Source of the DNA: an uncultured Eubacteriales bacterium
GTDB lineage: Bacteria; Bacillota; Clostridia; TANB77; CAG-508
DNA length: 64,000 nucleotides
Assembly (NCBI GenBank): GCA_949288185.1
Contig: CASEIZ010000008.1
Span: 1 to 64,000 of the forward strand
Reading direction: 5' to 3'
Below the pieces are notes generated by a model. It saw only the letters and a program-made list of their open reading frames with translations. It made no database searches and had not been told where the DNA came from. Below, piece by piece: positions 10,135 through 18,574 of this stretch. Position numbers and translations under genes: made by a program. How positions within the stretch are numbered: the stretch's first letter is position 1; each line of letters opens with the position of its first letter.

Positions 10135-12138
10135 ATGTTAGAAAATATAAACTCTCCAGAAGATTTGAAAAAATTAAGTATCTTAGAAGAACAAAAATTG
10201 GCAGAAGAAATTAGAAAATATATACTAGAAATCGTGTCAAAAAATGGTGGACATTTGGCTTCAAATTTAGGAGTAGTAGAATTAACATTAGCATTACATA
10301 ATGTATTTGATTTTAAAAAAGATAAAATTGTATGGGATGTAGGACATCAAACTTATATACATAAAATTTTAACAGGAAGAAGAGAAGAATTAAAGACATT
10401 AAGAACATTAAATGGTATTGCAGGTTTTCCTAAAACAAATGAATCCCCATATGACTTTTTTAATACTGGACATAGCAGTACCTCTATATCAGCAGCTTTA
10501 GGAATGGCGAGAGCAAGAGATTTAAGAGGAGAAAACTATTCTGTATTAGCTGTGATTGGTGATGGAGCTTTAACAGGTGGTATGGCATTAGAAGCATTAA
10601 ATGATGTGGGATATAGTAAAACCAAAATGACTATTATTTTAAATGATAATGAAATGAGTATCTCACCCAATATTGGTGGACTAAATATGTTACTAAGTAA
10701 GTTAAGAACGAAAAAAATGTATACAAGATCAAATGTCATTATGAAAAAAAGAATTAGCGAAATACCGGTTATAGGAAAACCAATTGTTAAAATGGTACAA
10801 ATTATAAAAAGAAGTATTAAACAATTAATTATACCAAAAATGTTTTTTGAAGATATTGGTTTTACCTATTTAGGACCAGTAGATGGACATAACTTAGAAG
10901 AATTACAAAGTATATTAACTTTAAGTAAGCAAATTGATAATCCTGTACTAATTCATGTATTAACCAAAAAAGGAAAAGGATATGAAATTGCAGAAAAAAA
11001 TCCAGACAAATTTCATGCAACAGGACCTTTTGATATTGAAACAGGAAAAAGCAAAAAAGAAAAGGGAAAAGATTATTCCAAAGTATTTGGAGATAAGTTA
11101 GTAGAGTTAGCAAAGAAGAATGAAAAGATTGTAGCTATTACAGCTTCTATGAAAGATGGAACAGGTCTTACAAGATTTAGTGAAGAATTTCCAGATAGAT
11201 TTTTTGATATCGGAATTGCAGAACAACATGCATTAGGCTTAGCAGCAGGAATGGCAATAGATGGCATGATACCAGTTGTTCCTATTTATTCGTCATTTTA
11301 TCAAAGAGCATACGACCAAGTAATCCATGATATAGCGCTTCAAAATTTACCAGTCATTATGTGTGTGGATAGAGCAGGTATTGTTGGAGCAGACGGAGAA
11401 ACTCATCAAGGAACCTTAGATATGGCATTTTTTAGATTAGTTCCTAATTTAACGATTTTAGCACCAAAAGATTTTCAAGAATTAGAAGATATGTTAGCAT
11501 TTGCAGTCGATTTGAAAAAGCCAGTCGTGATACGATATCCAAGAGGTGGAGAAGATAAAGAACCATTTGAAAAACATGAAAAAATAGAAGAAGGAAAAGC
11601 TGAACTTCTAAAAGAAGGAAAAGATATATCCATATTCACAATTGGAAAAACAGTGGCAAGAGGAATAAAAATTGCCAAAACACTTCAAAATAGGAATATA
11701 GATGCAGAAGTGATAAATGTTAGATTTTTAAAACCTTTAGATGTAGAAACATTAAAAAAATCTATTGAGAAAACGAAAAAGGTGATTACAATAGAAGATG
11801 GTACGATTATCAATGGATTAGGCACAGCTATAAAAGAATTGATAATGGATAATCATATGGAAAATATAGAAGTAAAAGCTTATGCATATCCAGATAAATT
11901 TATTCAACATGGAAGTGTTGATGAATTAGAAAACATATATCATTTAGATGAAGATTCTATTGTAAAAGATATACAAAAACACATAGAATCAGAGTTAGAA
12001 GAAAAAAACGAAGAAGAAAAATTAAATGATAGTGAAGAGAATTATAAAGATACAAAAGCAGAAGAAGTAAAGAAAAATAATAGGCATAAAAATAAGAAGA
12101 ATAAAAAAGTAAAAATGGGAGAGATGAAACATAAATGA
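10135..12138 (+). CDS. dxs: 1-deoxy-D-xylulose-5-phosphate synthase
   Basis: Thiamine-diphosphate enzyme that condenses pyruvate and glyceraldehyde-3-phosphate in the MEP isoprenoid pathway. Motifs include 'WDVGHQTYIHKILTGR', the TPP motif GDGALTGGMALEALNDVG, and the transketolase-domain segment 'GIAEQHALGLAAGMA'. At 667 residues it is longer than usual because of a Lys/Glu-rich C-terminal tail of about 50 residues (ending 'NRHKNKKNKKVKMGEMKHK'). It overlaps ylmH by ATGA, so the two are coupled. In other Clostridia dxs is usually followed by tlyA, another S4-domain gene. Confidence 0.95.
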   Translation: MLENINSPEDLKKLSILEEQKLAEEIRKYILEIVSKNGGHLASNLGVVELTLALHNVFDFKKDKIVWDVGHQTYIHKILTGRREELKTLRTLNGIAGFPKTNESPYDFFNTGHSSTSISAALGMARARDLRGENYSVLAVIGDGALTGGMALEALNDVGYSKTKMTIILNDNEMSISPNIGGLNMLLSKLRTKKMYTRSNVIMKKRISEIPVIGKPIVKMVQIIKRSIKQLIIPKMFFEDIGFTYLGPVDGHNLEELQSILTLSKQIDNPVLIHVLTKKGKGYEIAEKNPDKFHATGPFDIETGKSKKEKGKDYSKVFGDKLVELAKKNEKIVAITASMKDGTGLTRFSEEFPDRFFDIGIAEQHALGLAAGMAIDGMIPVVPIYSSFYQRAYDQVIHDIALQNLPVIMCVDRAGIVGADGETHQGTLDMAFFRLVPNLTILAPKDFQELEDMLAFAVDLKKPVVIRYPRGGEDKEPFEKHEKIEEGKAELLKEGKDISIFTIGKTVARGIKIAKTLQNRNIDAEVINVRFLKPLDVETLKKSIEKTKKVITIEDGTIINGLGTAIKELIMDNHMENIEVKAYAYPDKFIQHGSVDELENIYHLDEDSIVKDIQKHIESELEEKNEEEKLNDSEENYKDTKAEEVKKNNRHKNKKNKKVKMGEMKHK

Positions 12139-12938
12139 ATAAACAAGAACTGTTAAAAGATTATAAAAAGCAAGAAGATAAATTATGTTTGTCACAAGTA
12201 TTAGACAAAATAGAAATATCATCAAAAAGAGAAAAAATTGAATATACAGATTTTTTAGATATGTATCAAGTATCTTTAGTAGAAAACTTTTTAAGAAAAA
12301 TACAATTTCAAAATTTTAAATTATATGGTGGATATGAAGATGCAGAAAGAAAGGTATTAATTACTTTCCCTGAAAAATTTGATGATAACATGTTAGAAAA
12401 AAATTATGATAAGATTTTAAAAGTCGTACGAATTCAATTACCAGAAGAAGAAAAAGGAAAATATTCACATAGAAACTACTTAGGTGGAATTGTGAAATTA
12501 GGATTAAAAAGAGAAAAAGTAGGAGATATTCTTGTGGGAGAAGAAGGGGCAGATATTATAACTGTTAGCGATTTTGCAGATGTTTTAAAAACACAATTAC
12601 CATCTCTTACAAGATTTGAAAATGCAAAAATAGAAATCGAAAATATTAAAAATGTAAGAAAATTAGAAATAAAAGTAGAAGAGGTTAGCATTATTGTTCC
12701 TTCATTAAGATTGGACAATATTGTATCAGACCTAGCAAGAACTTCTAGAAGTAAAGCGTCAGAAATTATTGCACAAGAAAGAGTATTTGTAAACGGACAA
12801 AATGAAACGAAGAATTCAAAACAAGTAAAATGTGGAGATATCATAACCATTAGAGGAAAGGGTAGATTTATTATTAAAGAATTTACTGGAACAACAAGAA
12901 GTGGAAGAACAGTGGTGTTAGTGGAAAAATATGTCTAA
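12135..12938 (+). CDS. ylmH: YlmH-family S4-domain RNA-binding protein
   Basis: A 267-residue protein matching the YlmH family, which in B. subtilis binds stalled 50S/peptidyl-tRNA complexes and is usually in the ylmEFGH-divIVA cluster. The N-terminal half contains the YlmH domain, including 'NYLGGIVKLGLKREKVGDILV'; the C-terminal S4 domain (about 183-245) reads 'LRLDNIVSDLARTSRSKA' followed by 'ERVFVNG' and 'VKCGDIITIRGKGRF'. Translation is coupled to dxs by a 4-nt overlap. No divisome genes are nearby, so its position is atypical. The stop codon lies at the start of a long GGGGACG hairpin element. Confidence 0.88.
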   Translation: MNKQELLKDYKKQEDKLCLSQVLDKIEISSKREKIEYTDFLDMYQVSLVENFLRKIQFQNFKLYGGYEDAERKVLITFPEKFDDNMLEKNYDKILKVVRIQLPEEEKGKYSHRNYLGGIVKLGLKREKVGDILVGEEGADIITVSDFADVLKTQLPSLTRFENAKIEIENIKNVRKLEIKVEEVSIIVPSLRLDNIVSDLARTSRSKASEIIAQERVFVNGQNETKNSKQVKCGDIITIRGKGRFIIKEFTGTTRSGRTVVLVEKYV

Positions 12939-13242
12939 GGGATTTTAGGGACGGACTCATTTTTCCCTTTTTTATATTGTAAGATACTTAAAAAATATAG
13001 AATATAAAGTCATTACACAATTTTGTATAAACTAAATTTTCATAGAAATTCTTTAATAAAAAAGTGAGCCTCTCTCATTGTTGCTGTAAAGCATAAGCAA
13101 AATGAGCAGTCCTCACTTTTTTATTTTAGAATTTCTAAATTCAAATTTAGATACGCAAAATTGTTTCATTTTTTTATATTCTATATTTTTTGCTTTAATC
13201 AATTCGAAAAAGGGAAAAATGAGTCCGTCCCCAAAATCCCTT
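12937..13242. repeat. GGGGACG element, copy 2: 306-bp imperfect palindrome
   Basis: The outer arms at 12937-12972 and 13206-13242 carry AGGGACGGACTC and GAGTCCGTCCCC inside AAGGGATTTT/AAAATCCCTT. Further in, 12990-13007 and 13174-13191 are an 18-bp perfect pair (AAAAAATATAGAATATAA), CAATTTTG/CAAAATTG and CTAAATTT/AAATTTAG pair next, and the centre is a G/C-richer terminator. The whole stretch can fold into one hairpin with arms of about 150 nt. It fills the gap between convergent ylmH and tsaB-rimI. Confidence 0.85.
13055..13126. terminator. Central hairpin of copy 2, bidirectional terminator
   Basis: AATAAAAAAGTGAG pairs with CTCACTTTTTTATT; inside, CTCATT pairs with AATGAG and TGCT with AGCA. 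The A-run and T-run flanks suit termination on both strands for the convergent genes on either side. Confidence 0.7.
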
Positions 13243-13257
13243 AATTGCACAAAAAGT

Positions 13258-14367
13258 TTATTTTTTCATCAGAATTGCATCATATTTATTATCATAATAT
13301 TGTTTCCTTCTGCCACATTCTTCAAAACCGAATTTTTGATATAAAGAAATCGCAGAAAAATTTTCTTCATTGACTTCAAGATGAATTGTTTTAATACCTT
13401 TTTCTTTGCAAATATCCAAAATATGATTTAGTAATAAAGTAGCAATTCCTTGTCTTCTATAATCTTTTTTTACAGCAATATTCATCATATCTGCTTCATC
13501 TAATATGATTTTTATTCCAGCAAATCCAACGATTTTGTTTTCATATTTAGCACAGATAAATTGAGAAGTTTCACTGGTCAATTCATCCTTCAAAATATCG
13601 ATATTCCAAAAATCATCAAATTCAGAAATGTCTAAATTTTCTAAATCAGACATTTTCATATCTTCAATAACTATATTTTTTTCTTCTAATTGTCTTTGTG
13701 CTTGAGGCTTTTTTAAATACAGAGGAAGAAGATTTTTGTCTTCACCTAATTGTGTGTATTTATGGATTCCAGCAATTCCTAAAGCATAGACATCAACAGT
13801 ATTCAAGTTATCATTGTCAGATAAAACAAAATTGGATGAAGTTGTTTTAATTTTGTCTTTATATACTTCACAAGCATCTCCTACAAAGGTAATGGTTGAA
13901 TTTGTATATTTATAATTTAAGAAAGTTAAACAACTTTCAATACTATCTGCTTTAGGACTTTCTAATAAAGTATAATGTCCATTTTCTAATTGATATATAG
14001 CATAATAACAATTATCATTTTTACAATCAATCATACTACAAATGATGCCATCTGTTTTTATAGAATAAGCTAATCCTTCAAGAGAAGAAATACCAACAGA
14101 AGGAATTTGTAAACTATCTGAGAAAGCTTTTACAGTGGCAACTCCAATACGAATACCAGTAAAAGATCCAGGTCCAATATCACAAACCAATAAATCCATT
14201 TGAGATAAAGTTAAATTAGTTTCTTCTAATATTTGTTTTATTAATGGCATTAAACTTTCTGAATGTGTTAATCCATTATTTAATTCTATTTTTTTTACTA
14301 ATTTTTCATCTTCTAATATAGCAACACTACATATTTTGCTAGAAGTTTCCATACTTAATACTTTCAA
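13258..14367 (-). CDS. tsaB: TsaB-RimI fusion protein
   Basis: Residues 1 to about 225 are TsaB (YeaZ), the scaffold of the bacterial machinery making threonylcarbamoyl-adenosine at tRNA position 37; the hallmark 'DIGPGSFTGIRIGVATVKAF' is near residues 63-82. Residues about 228-369 are a GNAT acetyltransferase like RimI, with 'DYRRQGIATLLLNHILDICK' (acetyl-CoA loop) and 'NEENFSAISLYQKFGFEECG'. RimI acetylates ribosomal protein S18 in E. coli. tsaB and rimI are usually adjacent genes; here they form one 369-residue protein. tsaE lies one base upstream in the same operon. tsaD is not in the window. Confidence 0.9.
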   Translation of the reverse strand: MKVLSMETSSKICSVAILEDEKLVKKIELNNGLTHSESLMPLIKQILEETNLTLSQMDLLVCDIGPGSFTGIRIGVATVKAFSDSLQIPSVGISSLEGLAYSIKTDGIICSMIDCKNDNCYYAIYQLENGHYTLLESPKADSIESCLTFLNYKYTNSTITFVGDACEVYKDKIKTTSSNFVLSDNDNLNTVDVYALGIAGIHKYTQLGEDKNLLPLYLKKPQAQRQLEEKNIVIEDMKMSDLENLDISEFDDFWNIDILKDELTSETSQFICAKYENKIVGFAGIKIILDEADMMNIAVKKDYRRQGIATLLLNHILDICKEKGIKTIHLEVNEENFSAISLYQKFGFEECGRRKQYYDNKYDAILMKK

Positions 14368-14368
14368 T

Positions 14369-14836
14369 CTAATCCTCCAACTTATCTAATAATTCATCAT
14401 ATTTTTCACCATAAGAAGTGATATTTAAAATTCTAGTATTTTCATCATTATTATTTCTTTCGAATTGAATATGGATATAGTCTTTAGGAAGGGCGTCTTG
14501 GATGATTTCACCCCATTCAATAATACAAATTCCATTTTCAAAATATTCTTCTCCACCAATGGCATAAAATTCAGAAGAATCTTCCAAACGATACACATCA
14601 AAATGAAAGATTTTTGTATCATCTTTTACATATTCATTAACAATGGTAAATGTAGGACTAGAGATTTCATCTTCTAATCCATAATATGTTAAAAGTCCTT
14701 CCGTTAATTTTGTTTTCCCTGAACCTAATTCTCCTGTTAAAACAACAATATCACCTTTTTGTAAGAAACTAGCTAATGTTTTTCCAAAATCTAATGTTTC
14801 CTTTTCATTATGGGATATTAATTTCAAATGTTTCAT
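14369..14836 (-). CDS. tsaE: tRNA threonylcarbamoyladenosine ATPase TsaE
   Basis: A 155-residue ATPase of the TsaBDE complex needed for t6A37 formation. Walker A GELGSGKT (about 36-43), 'SSPTFTIVNEY' (switch region) and 'HFDVYRLED' are all present, as is 'IIEWGE'. It is transcribed first in the pair, with tsaB-rimI starting just after its stop. Binding site GAGGT precedes the start. A standard member of the family. Confidence 0.93.
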   Translation of the reverse strand: MKHLKLISHNEKETLDFGKTLASFLQKGDIVVLTGELGSGKTKLTEGLLTYYGLEDEISSPTFTIVNEYVKDDTKIFHFDVYRLEDSSEFYAIGGEEYFENGICIIEWGEIIQDALPKDYIHIQFERNNNDENTRILNITSYGEKYDELLDKLED

Positions 14837-14905
14837 AATTTACCTCGCAAATTTATATTTTCAAGCAATATTATACTATATATTGTTTGAAAACACAAAC
14901 CCAAA

Positions 14906-14934
14906 TTGACATAATTATGTAGAGATGATAAAAT
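14906..14934 (+). promoter_or_regulatory. Consensus promoter for the gene at 14982
   Basis: TTGACA (14906-14911), 17-nt spacer, TAAAAT (14929-14934). The transcript would begin about 40 nt before the start codon. Confidence 0.7.
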
Positions 14935-14981
14935 ATAAAAGTATCAAGCAAATGCTTCAGGATTTAGGAGGTAGAAGAAAG

Positions 14982-15395
14982 ATGAGTCAAATGGAGCAAA
15001 TGAATCAAGCTAAGGAAACGGTAATAGAAGCATTAAAAAATTATCAAGAGGTACTCGAGAAAACATTTCAAGAGGAACTTAAAGGAATACGGGATCATTT
15101 ACACCGGCTTCTAAACGAAGGCATAAATGAAGAATATAAATTATGCTTTGCAAAGAATTTTATGGAAGGTTACACAGTAATTTCTCGTGAATCTGTGGAA
15201 GTGTTTCTAAGAGAAACAGATGGGTGGCATGCTAGTAAAGCTGTTGAAAACTATCCTAATAGGGATATAATGAATTGGACTAAGATATTCCGACGCCACA
15301 TAGAAGCAATAACATCACTAGAGAAAATAAGCAAAGAATATCAAAAAAACCAAACAGTTTTAAAGTCATTTGATGAATCTAAAAAGAGGGGATAA
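14982..15395 (+). CDS. Hypothetical protein in its own transcription unit
   Basis: A 137-residue protein, not recognised. It starts at 14982 after AGGAGGT with 9-nt spacing. It is mostly helical, with an N-terminal Gln/Glu-rich region (possible coiled coil) and a conserved-looking 'DGWHASKAVENYPNRDIMNW' segment. No signal peptide or membrane span. It has its own consensus promoter and a GC-rich 3' hairpin, and its bases (for example the stretch encoding GIRDHLHRLLNEG) are noticeably richer in G and C than the neighbours. This points to lateral acquisition as a small stand-alone cargo gene; function unknown. Confidence 0.65.
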   Translation: MSQMEQMNQAKETVIEALKNYQEVLEKTFQEELKGIRDHLHRLLNEGINEEYKLCFAKNFMEGYTVISRESVEVFLRETDGWHASKAVENYPNRDIMNWTKIFRRHIEAITSLEKISKEYQKNQTVLKSFDESKKRG

Positions 15396-15410
15396 AAATT
15401 CATCCCTGAC

Positions 15411-15450
15411 GTAATAAATCCTCCCCGACTTGGTCGAGGGGATTTATTAC
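15411..15450 (+). terminator. Strong 3' hairpin
   Basis: GTAATAAATCC/CCCCGAC pairs with GTCGAGGGGATTTATTAC around a 2-nt to 3-nt loop, with a single bulge. Only a short ATTTCT follows, so termination may be weak, but the stem is very stable. Confidence 0.6.
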
Positions 15451-15539
15451 ATTTCTATGACATTTAAAAAAAATGTTGAAAAAAGTAGTTCCTTCATATA
15501 TAATAAAATTGTATGAGAATTTAACGAAGGAGGAAGCAT

Positions 15540-16340
15540 ATGGATACATTTGCTAATTACATTTTAGACGAACAAGATATAGCTTCTAAAATGGAAATTA
15601 CATACTATTTAGCCAAAAAGACCAGAATATTCTTTGATAAATCTGTTGTATTTAAAACAGAGATTGCAAGAATGTTTGTAGACTATATGAAAGTAGATGT
15701 TGATAAAAACTTAATTATAACCGCTTGTCTATTATGTAATTGTAAAAAAGTAGATAATGCACAAGATATAGAGAAAATTCATTCATATGCTAAAGAAGGA
15801 GCAGATTATTTATTAACCTTAGGATTTGATGAAAGATTTTGTAAAATGTGTGAAGAGGTAAATCGATATAGTAATAGTAATCCAAGAGAAAGAGAAAGTG
15901 ATGTATTGGAATTAGTTGATCAATTTGGAGGAATGTTACTAGATAGACCGGAAAGAATTGGATTTCAACCAGATGAAGCCATGGTATTATTAGAACATAG
16001 AAATTTAAAAGGACAATATAATCGATTTTTACATACATTTGGAGAGTTTGTTCAGATGATGGAAAAAATAGAATTAAGTGATTTAACTTCTATGAAATCT
16101 TTAAGGAGATTAGTAAAAATACATAATGAATCAGAAAATATAAAAACATTTATTAAAAAAGTATGTTACGAATATGAACCCAAAATAGATAAAGCATTAG
16201 AAAATTATAGAAAAGAAGTGAAAGGTGAAATGTTTAAAGATGCTAATAGACCATTATTTAGTGAAGAAACCACAAAAAAAATATTAGCACATATAGCAGA
16301 AGAAAATATGCAAGGTGAAAAATTAAAAAATGAAAATTAA
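15540..16340 (+). CDS. Degenerate HD-GYP-like protein
   Basis: A 266-residue soluble protein. The middle segment 'LVDQFGGMLLDRPERIGF' with following 'QPDEAMVLLEHRNLKG' resembles the end of HD-GYP phosphodiesterase domains, where the family has VxDxFDALtsdRPYR and a 'P.EAl.iL' helix. However the catalytic HD dyad and the GYP loop are absent: 'KIHSYAKEGADYLLTLGFDERF' holds only one plausible histidine. If the relationship is right the protein has lost c-di-GMP hydrolysis and may bind a ligand or partner. It is preceded by AAGGAGGAAGCAT and followed by a GGGGACG element. This call is inference from motif resemblance. Confidence 0.5.
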   Translation: MDTFANYILDEQDIASKMEITYYLAKKTRIFFDKSVVFKTEIARMFVDYMKVDVDKNLIITACLLCNCKKVDNAQDIEKIHSYAKEGADYLLTLGFDERFCKMCEEVNRYSNSNPRERESDVLELVDQFGGMLLDRPERIGFQPDEAMVLLEHRNLKGQYNRFLHTFGEFVQMMEKIELSDLTSMKSLRRLVKIHNESENIKTFIKKVCYEYEPKIDKALENYRKEVKGEMFKDANRPLFSEETTKKILAHIAEENMQGEKLKNEN

Positions 16341-16346
16341 ATAAAA

Positions 16347-16462
16347 TTGCCAAAGTTGCCAAAGGGGACGTGTTAAAATGGCAACTTTGGTTATTTATTT
16401 ATAAGTAACTAAGCTTGTAATTAAAAGTTGCCATTTTAACACGTCCCCTTTGGCAACTTCGG
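16347..16462. repeat. GGGGACG element, copy 3 (TTGCCA subtype)
   Basis: Two head-to-head units. Each has AGTTGCCA and TGGCAACTT around a core of AAGGGGACGTGTTAAAA; the left unit is 16355-16388 and the right 16425-16458. It starts 6 nt after the preceding stop codon and ends before the endoQ binding site. Confidence 0.88.
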
Positions 16463-16487
16463 TAATTTTTAGAAAAGAGGTATTAAA

Positions 16488-17675
16488 ATGTACGAAATAT
16501 TTGCAGATTTACATGTACACATAGGAAGAAGTGAACACGGAAAGCCAATTAAAATAACAGCAGCAAGGTCTTTAAATTTTGCAAACATTGCAAAAGAGTG
16601 TGCAGAAAGAAAAGGAATTAATGTGGTAGGAATTATTGATTGTGCATCACCATATGTGATAGAAGATATAGAGAATTTCTTAAAAACAGGAGATGCTTAT
16701 GAATTAAAAGATGGAGGAATTATCTATAAAGACAAAGTTTGTATCCTTTTAGGAAGTGAAGTAGAAACTTCAGAAGAAGGAAGAAATGGAAAAAAAGGAG
16801 CAGCACATAATATTTGTTTCTTTCCACATTTAGCTGATATTAAAGGATTTTCAAATGAATTAAGTCATCATTTAAAAAATATTACATTAAGTACGCAAAG
16901 GTCAGATTTATCAGGATATGATTTAATTGATATGGTAGAAAGATATCATGGAATATTAATACCTGCCCATATCTTTACACCACACAAAAGCTATTATGGA
17001 AATTGCACAGATAGATTACAAAATATATTTAAGGAAAAATATGATAAAATATTTGCAGTAGAATTAGGATTGAGTTCAGATACCTATTTGGCAGATATGA
17101 TTTCTGAACTAGAGAATAAAACTTTTGTTACCAATTCAGATGCCCATTCTTTACCTAAGATAGCTAGAGAATATAACAAAATGCAAGTAGAAGATATCTC
17201 ATTTAAGGAAATTGTAAAAGCATTAAAAAATGAGGACGGAAGAAAAGTAATTAGCAATTATGGATTAGACCCAAAACTTGGAAAATATCATAGAACTTAT
17301 TGTGATGATTGTGAAAAAGCGATAGAAACAAAAGAACCTGTTGATATTTGCCCATATTGTGGGGGGAAAAATGTAACGTTTGGTGTTTTTGATAGAATTG
17401 AATTAATTCGTGATAAACAAGAATCAAAAAGCCCAGAAAATAGACCACCATATGTATATCAAATTCCTTTAGGATTTATTCCAGGAGTAGGTGGAAAAAC
17501 GATTACTAAATTATTAGATACTTTTGATACAGAGATGAATATTCTTCATAAATTATCAAAAGATGATATAGAAGCAGTTGTAGGAGAAAAAATTGCTGAT
17601 ACGATTGAAAGAGCTAGAAATGGAGAATGTAAAGTGCAATCTGGTGGAGGCGGAAACTACGGAAAAGTAGTTTAA
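16488..17675 (+). CDS. Endonuclease Q-like PHP-domain nuclease
   Basis: A 395-residue protein matching the EndoQ/YqxK family, which nicks DNA 5' of deaminated bases. The PHP domain begins 'FADLHVHIGRS' and includes 'GSEVETSEEG', 'PAHIFTPHKSYYG' and 'VTNSDAHSLPK', the expected metal-binding positions. A zinc ribbon (CDDCEK...CPYCGG, about 269-291) and a C-terminal helix-hairpin-helix 'IPGVGGKTITKLLDTF' complete the family architecture. In B. subtilis yqxK lies beside spoIIM and ripX/xerD; the same order is kept here. The binding site AGAGG precedes the start. Confidence 0.86.
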   Translation: MYEIFADLHVHIGRSEHGKPIKITAARSLNFANIAKECAERKGINVVGIIDCASPYVIEDIENFLKTGDAYELKDGGIIYKDKVCILLGSEVETSEEGRNGKKGAAHNICFFPHLADIKGFSNELSHHLKNITLSTQRSDLSGYDLIDMVERYHGILIPAHIFTPHKSYYGNCTDRLQNIFKEKYDKIFAVELGLSSDTYLADMISELENKTFVTNSDAHSLPKIAREYNKMQVEDISFKEIVKALKNEDGRKVISNYGLDPKLGKYHRTYCDDCEKAIETKEPVDICPYCGGKNVTFGVFDRIELIRDKQESKSPENRPPYVYQIPLGFIPGVGGKTITKLLDTFDTEMNILHKLSKDDIEAVVGEKIADTIERARNGECKVQSGGGGNYGKVV

Positions 17676-17696
17676 TCGTTAACATCACTAGTTTGT

Positions 17697-17740
17697 GTCT
17701 GTCTAAAAATAATGAGAGCCATGTTTATCTTTAGACAGAG
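17697..17740. other. Hairpin between endoQ and spoIIM
   Basis: CTGTCTAAAaATAA pairs with TTATcTTTAGACAG around an 11-nt loop. There is no T-run, so it may be a transcript-end or processing hairpin rather than a standard terminator. Confidence 0.45.
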
Positions 17741-17760
17741 TAGTTATGGATTATTCTATG

Positions 17761-17790
17761 GTTATATTATAAAAAAATAGTTCTATAAAT
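17761..17790 (+). promoter_or_regulatory. Possible sigma-E promoter for spoIIM
   Basis: GTTATATT (17761-17768), 14 nt, CTATAAAT (17783-17790) partly fits the sigma-E pattern (KMATATT N13-15 CATACAAT) expected for a mother-cell gene. The -10 is a weak match. Confidence 0.35.
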
Positions 17791-17835
17791 CTTCTTATCG
17801 AATACACATTATGTATAAGTGATAAGGAGATTTTT

Positions 17836-18474
17836 ATGAGAGAAAAGAAACAACTTAAACTATTAAAAATAATAAAAGAACATGTGATAAACAATAAAAA
17901 AGAATATGTTATCATTTTTTTGATATTTGTCATTGGAATATTTAGTGGTGTCTTTTTTATCAATCATTTACAAGAAACACCTAAGACAGAAATAGCAAAT
18001 TATTTAAACCAGTTTATAGAAAAATTTAAAGGACTAGAAAGCATAAACCGTATAGAATTACTAAAAAATTCAGTGATACAAAATATAGGATTGGCAATTG
18101 TTATTTGGTTTTTTGGAACAACGGTTATTGGGATACCGATTGTTTTTGCGATTATTTTATATCGAGGATTCTGTCTAGGATATACGATTGCATTATGTAT
18201 TACTATTATGGGATTAGGAAAAGGAATTAGTTTTATATTAGTAGCTTTATTGTTACAAAATATTTTATTGATTCCGGCGATTTTAGCATTAGCAGTAAGT
18301 GGAATAAAATTATATAAATCGATTGTAAAAGATAAGACAAAGGAAAATGTAAAATTAGAGATATTAAGACATACCGTATTTTCAATCATTATGTTAATTA
18401 TATTAGTCATTGCATCTGTGATAGAAATATTTATGTCTACTAACATATTAAAACTAGTTATAAAATATTTTTAA
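17836..18474 (+). CDS. spoIIM: Stage II sporulation protein M
   Basis: Integral membrane protein of the SpoIID-SpoIIM-SpoIIP engulfment machine, acting in the mother-cell membrane during sporulation. The 212 residues have a cytosolic basic N-terminus and about five membrane spans (near 24-44, 85-110, 113-130, 135-160 and 177-205). 'RGFCLGYTIALCITIMGLGKG' in the middle (here 20 residues plus one) is the family signature. Its position between endoQ and xerD matches B. subtilis synteny. A possible sigma-E promoter lies upstream. Confidence 0.9.
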   Translation: MREKKQLKLLKIIKEHVINNKKEYVIIFLIFVIGIFSGVFFINHLQETPKTEIANYLNQFIEKFKGLESINRIELLKNSVIQNIGLAIVIWFFGTTVIGIPIVFAIILYRGFCLGYTIALCITIMGLGKGISFILVALLLQNILLIPAILALAVSGIKLYKSIVKDKTKENVKLEILRHTVFSIIMLIILVIASVIEIFMSTNILKLVIKYF

Positions 18475-18574
18475 AAAAATATCAAAAAATGTATTTACTT
18501 TTTTCTAATAGTTTGATATAACATATATAGTTTATGTAAATATAATTCAAAAAATATAGAGGTAGGGGAAAAAA

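Noticed and set aside
12476-12850. 124-codon minus-strand open frame inside ylmH
   Set aside because: Antisense to a well-recognised S4-domain gene, with no binding site or family features.
13055-13126. T-box or other riboswitch in the ylmH/tsaB gap
   Set aside because: The stretch lies between convergent genes, lies downstream of both, and is symmetrical with A- and T-runs; it fits a bidirectional terminator.
13102-13344. 80-codon plus-strand frame in element copy 2
   Set aside because: It runs over the repeat into the antisense end of tsaB-rimI; the peptide is low complexity and has no start context.
18000-18446. Long open frame on the minus strand across spoIIM
   Set aside because: It lies entirely antisense to a clear SpoIIM protein, has no ribosome binding site, and reflects the AT-rich codons of that gene.
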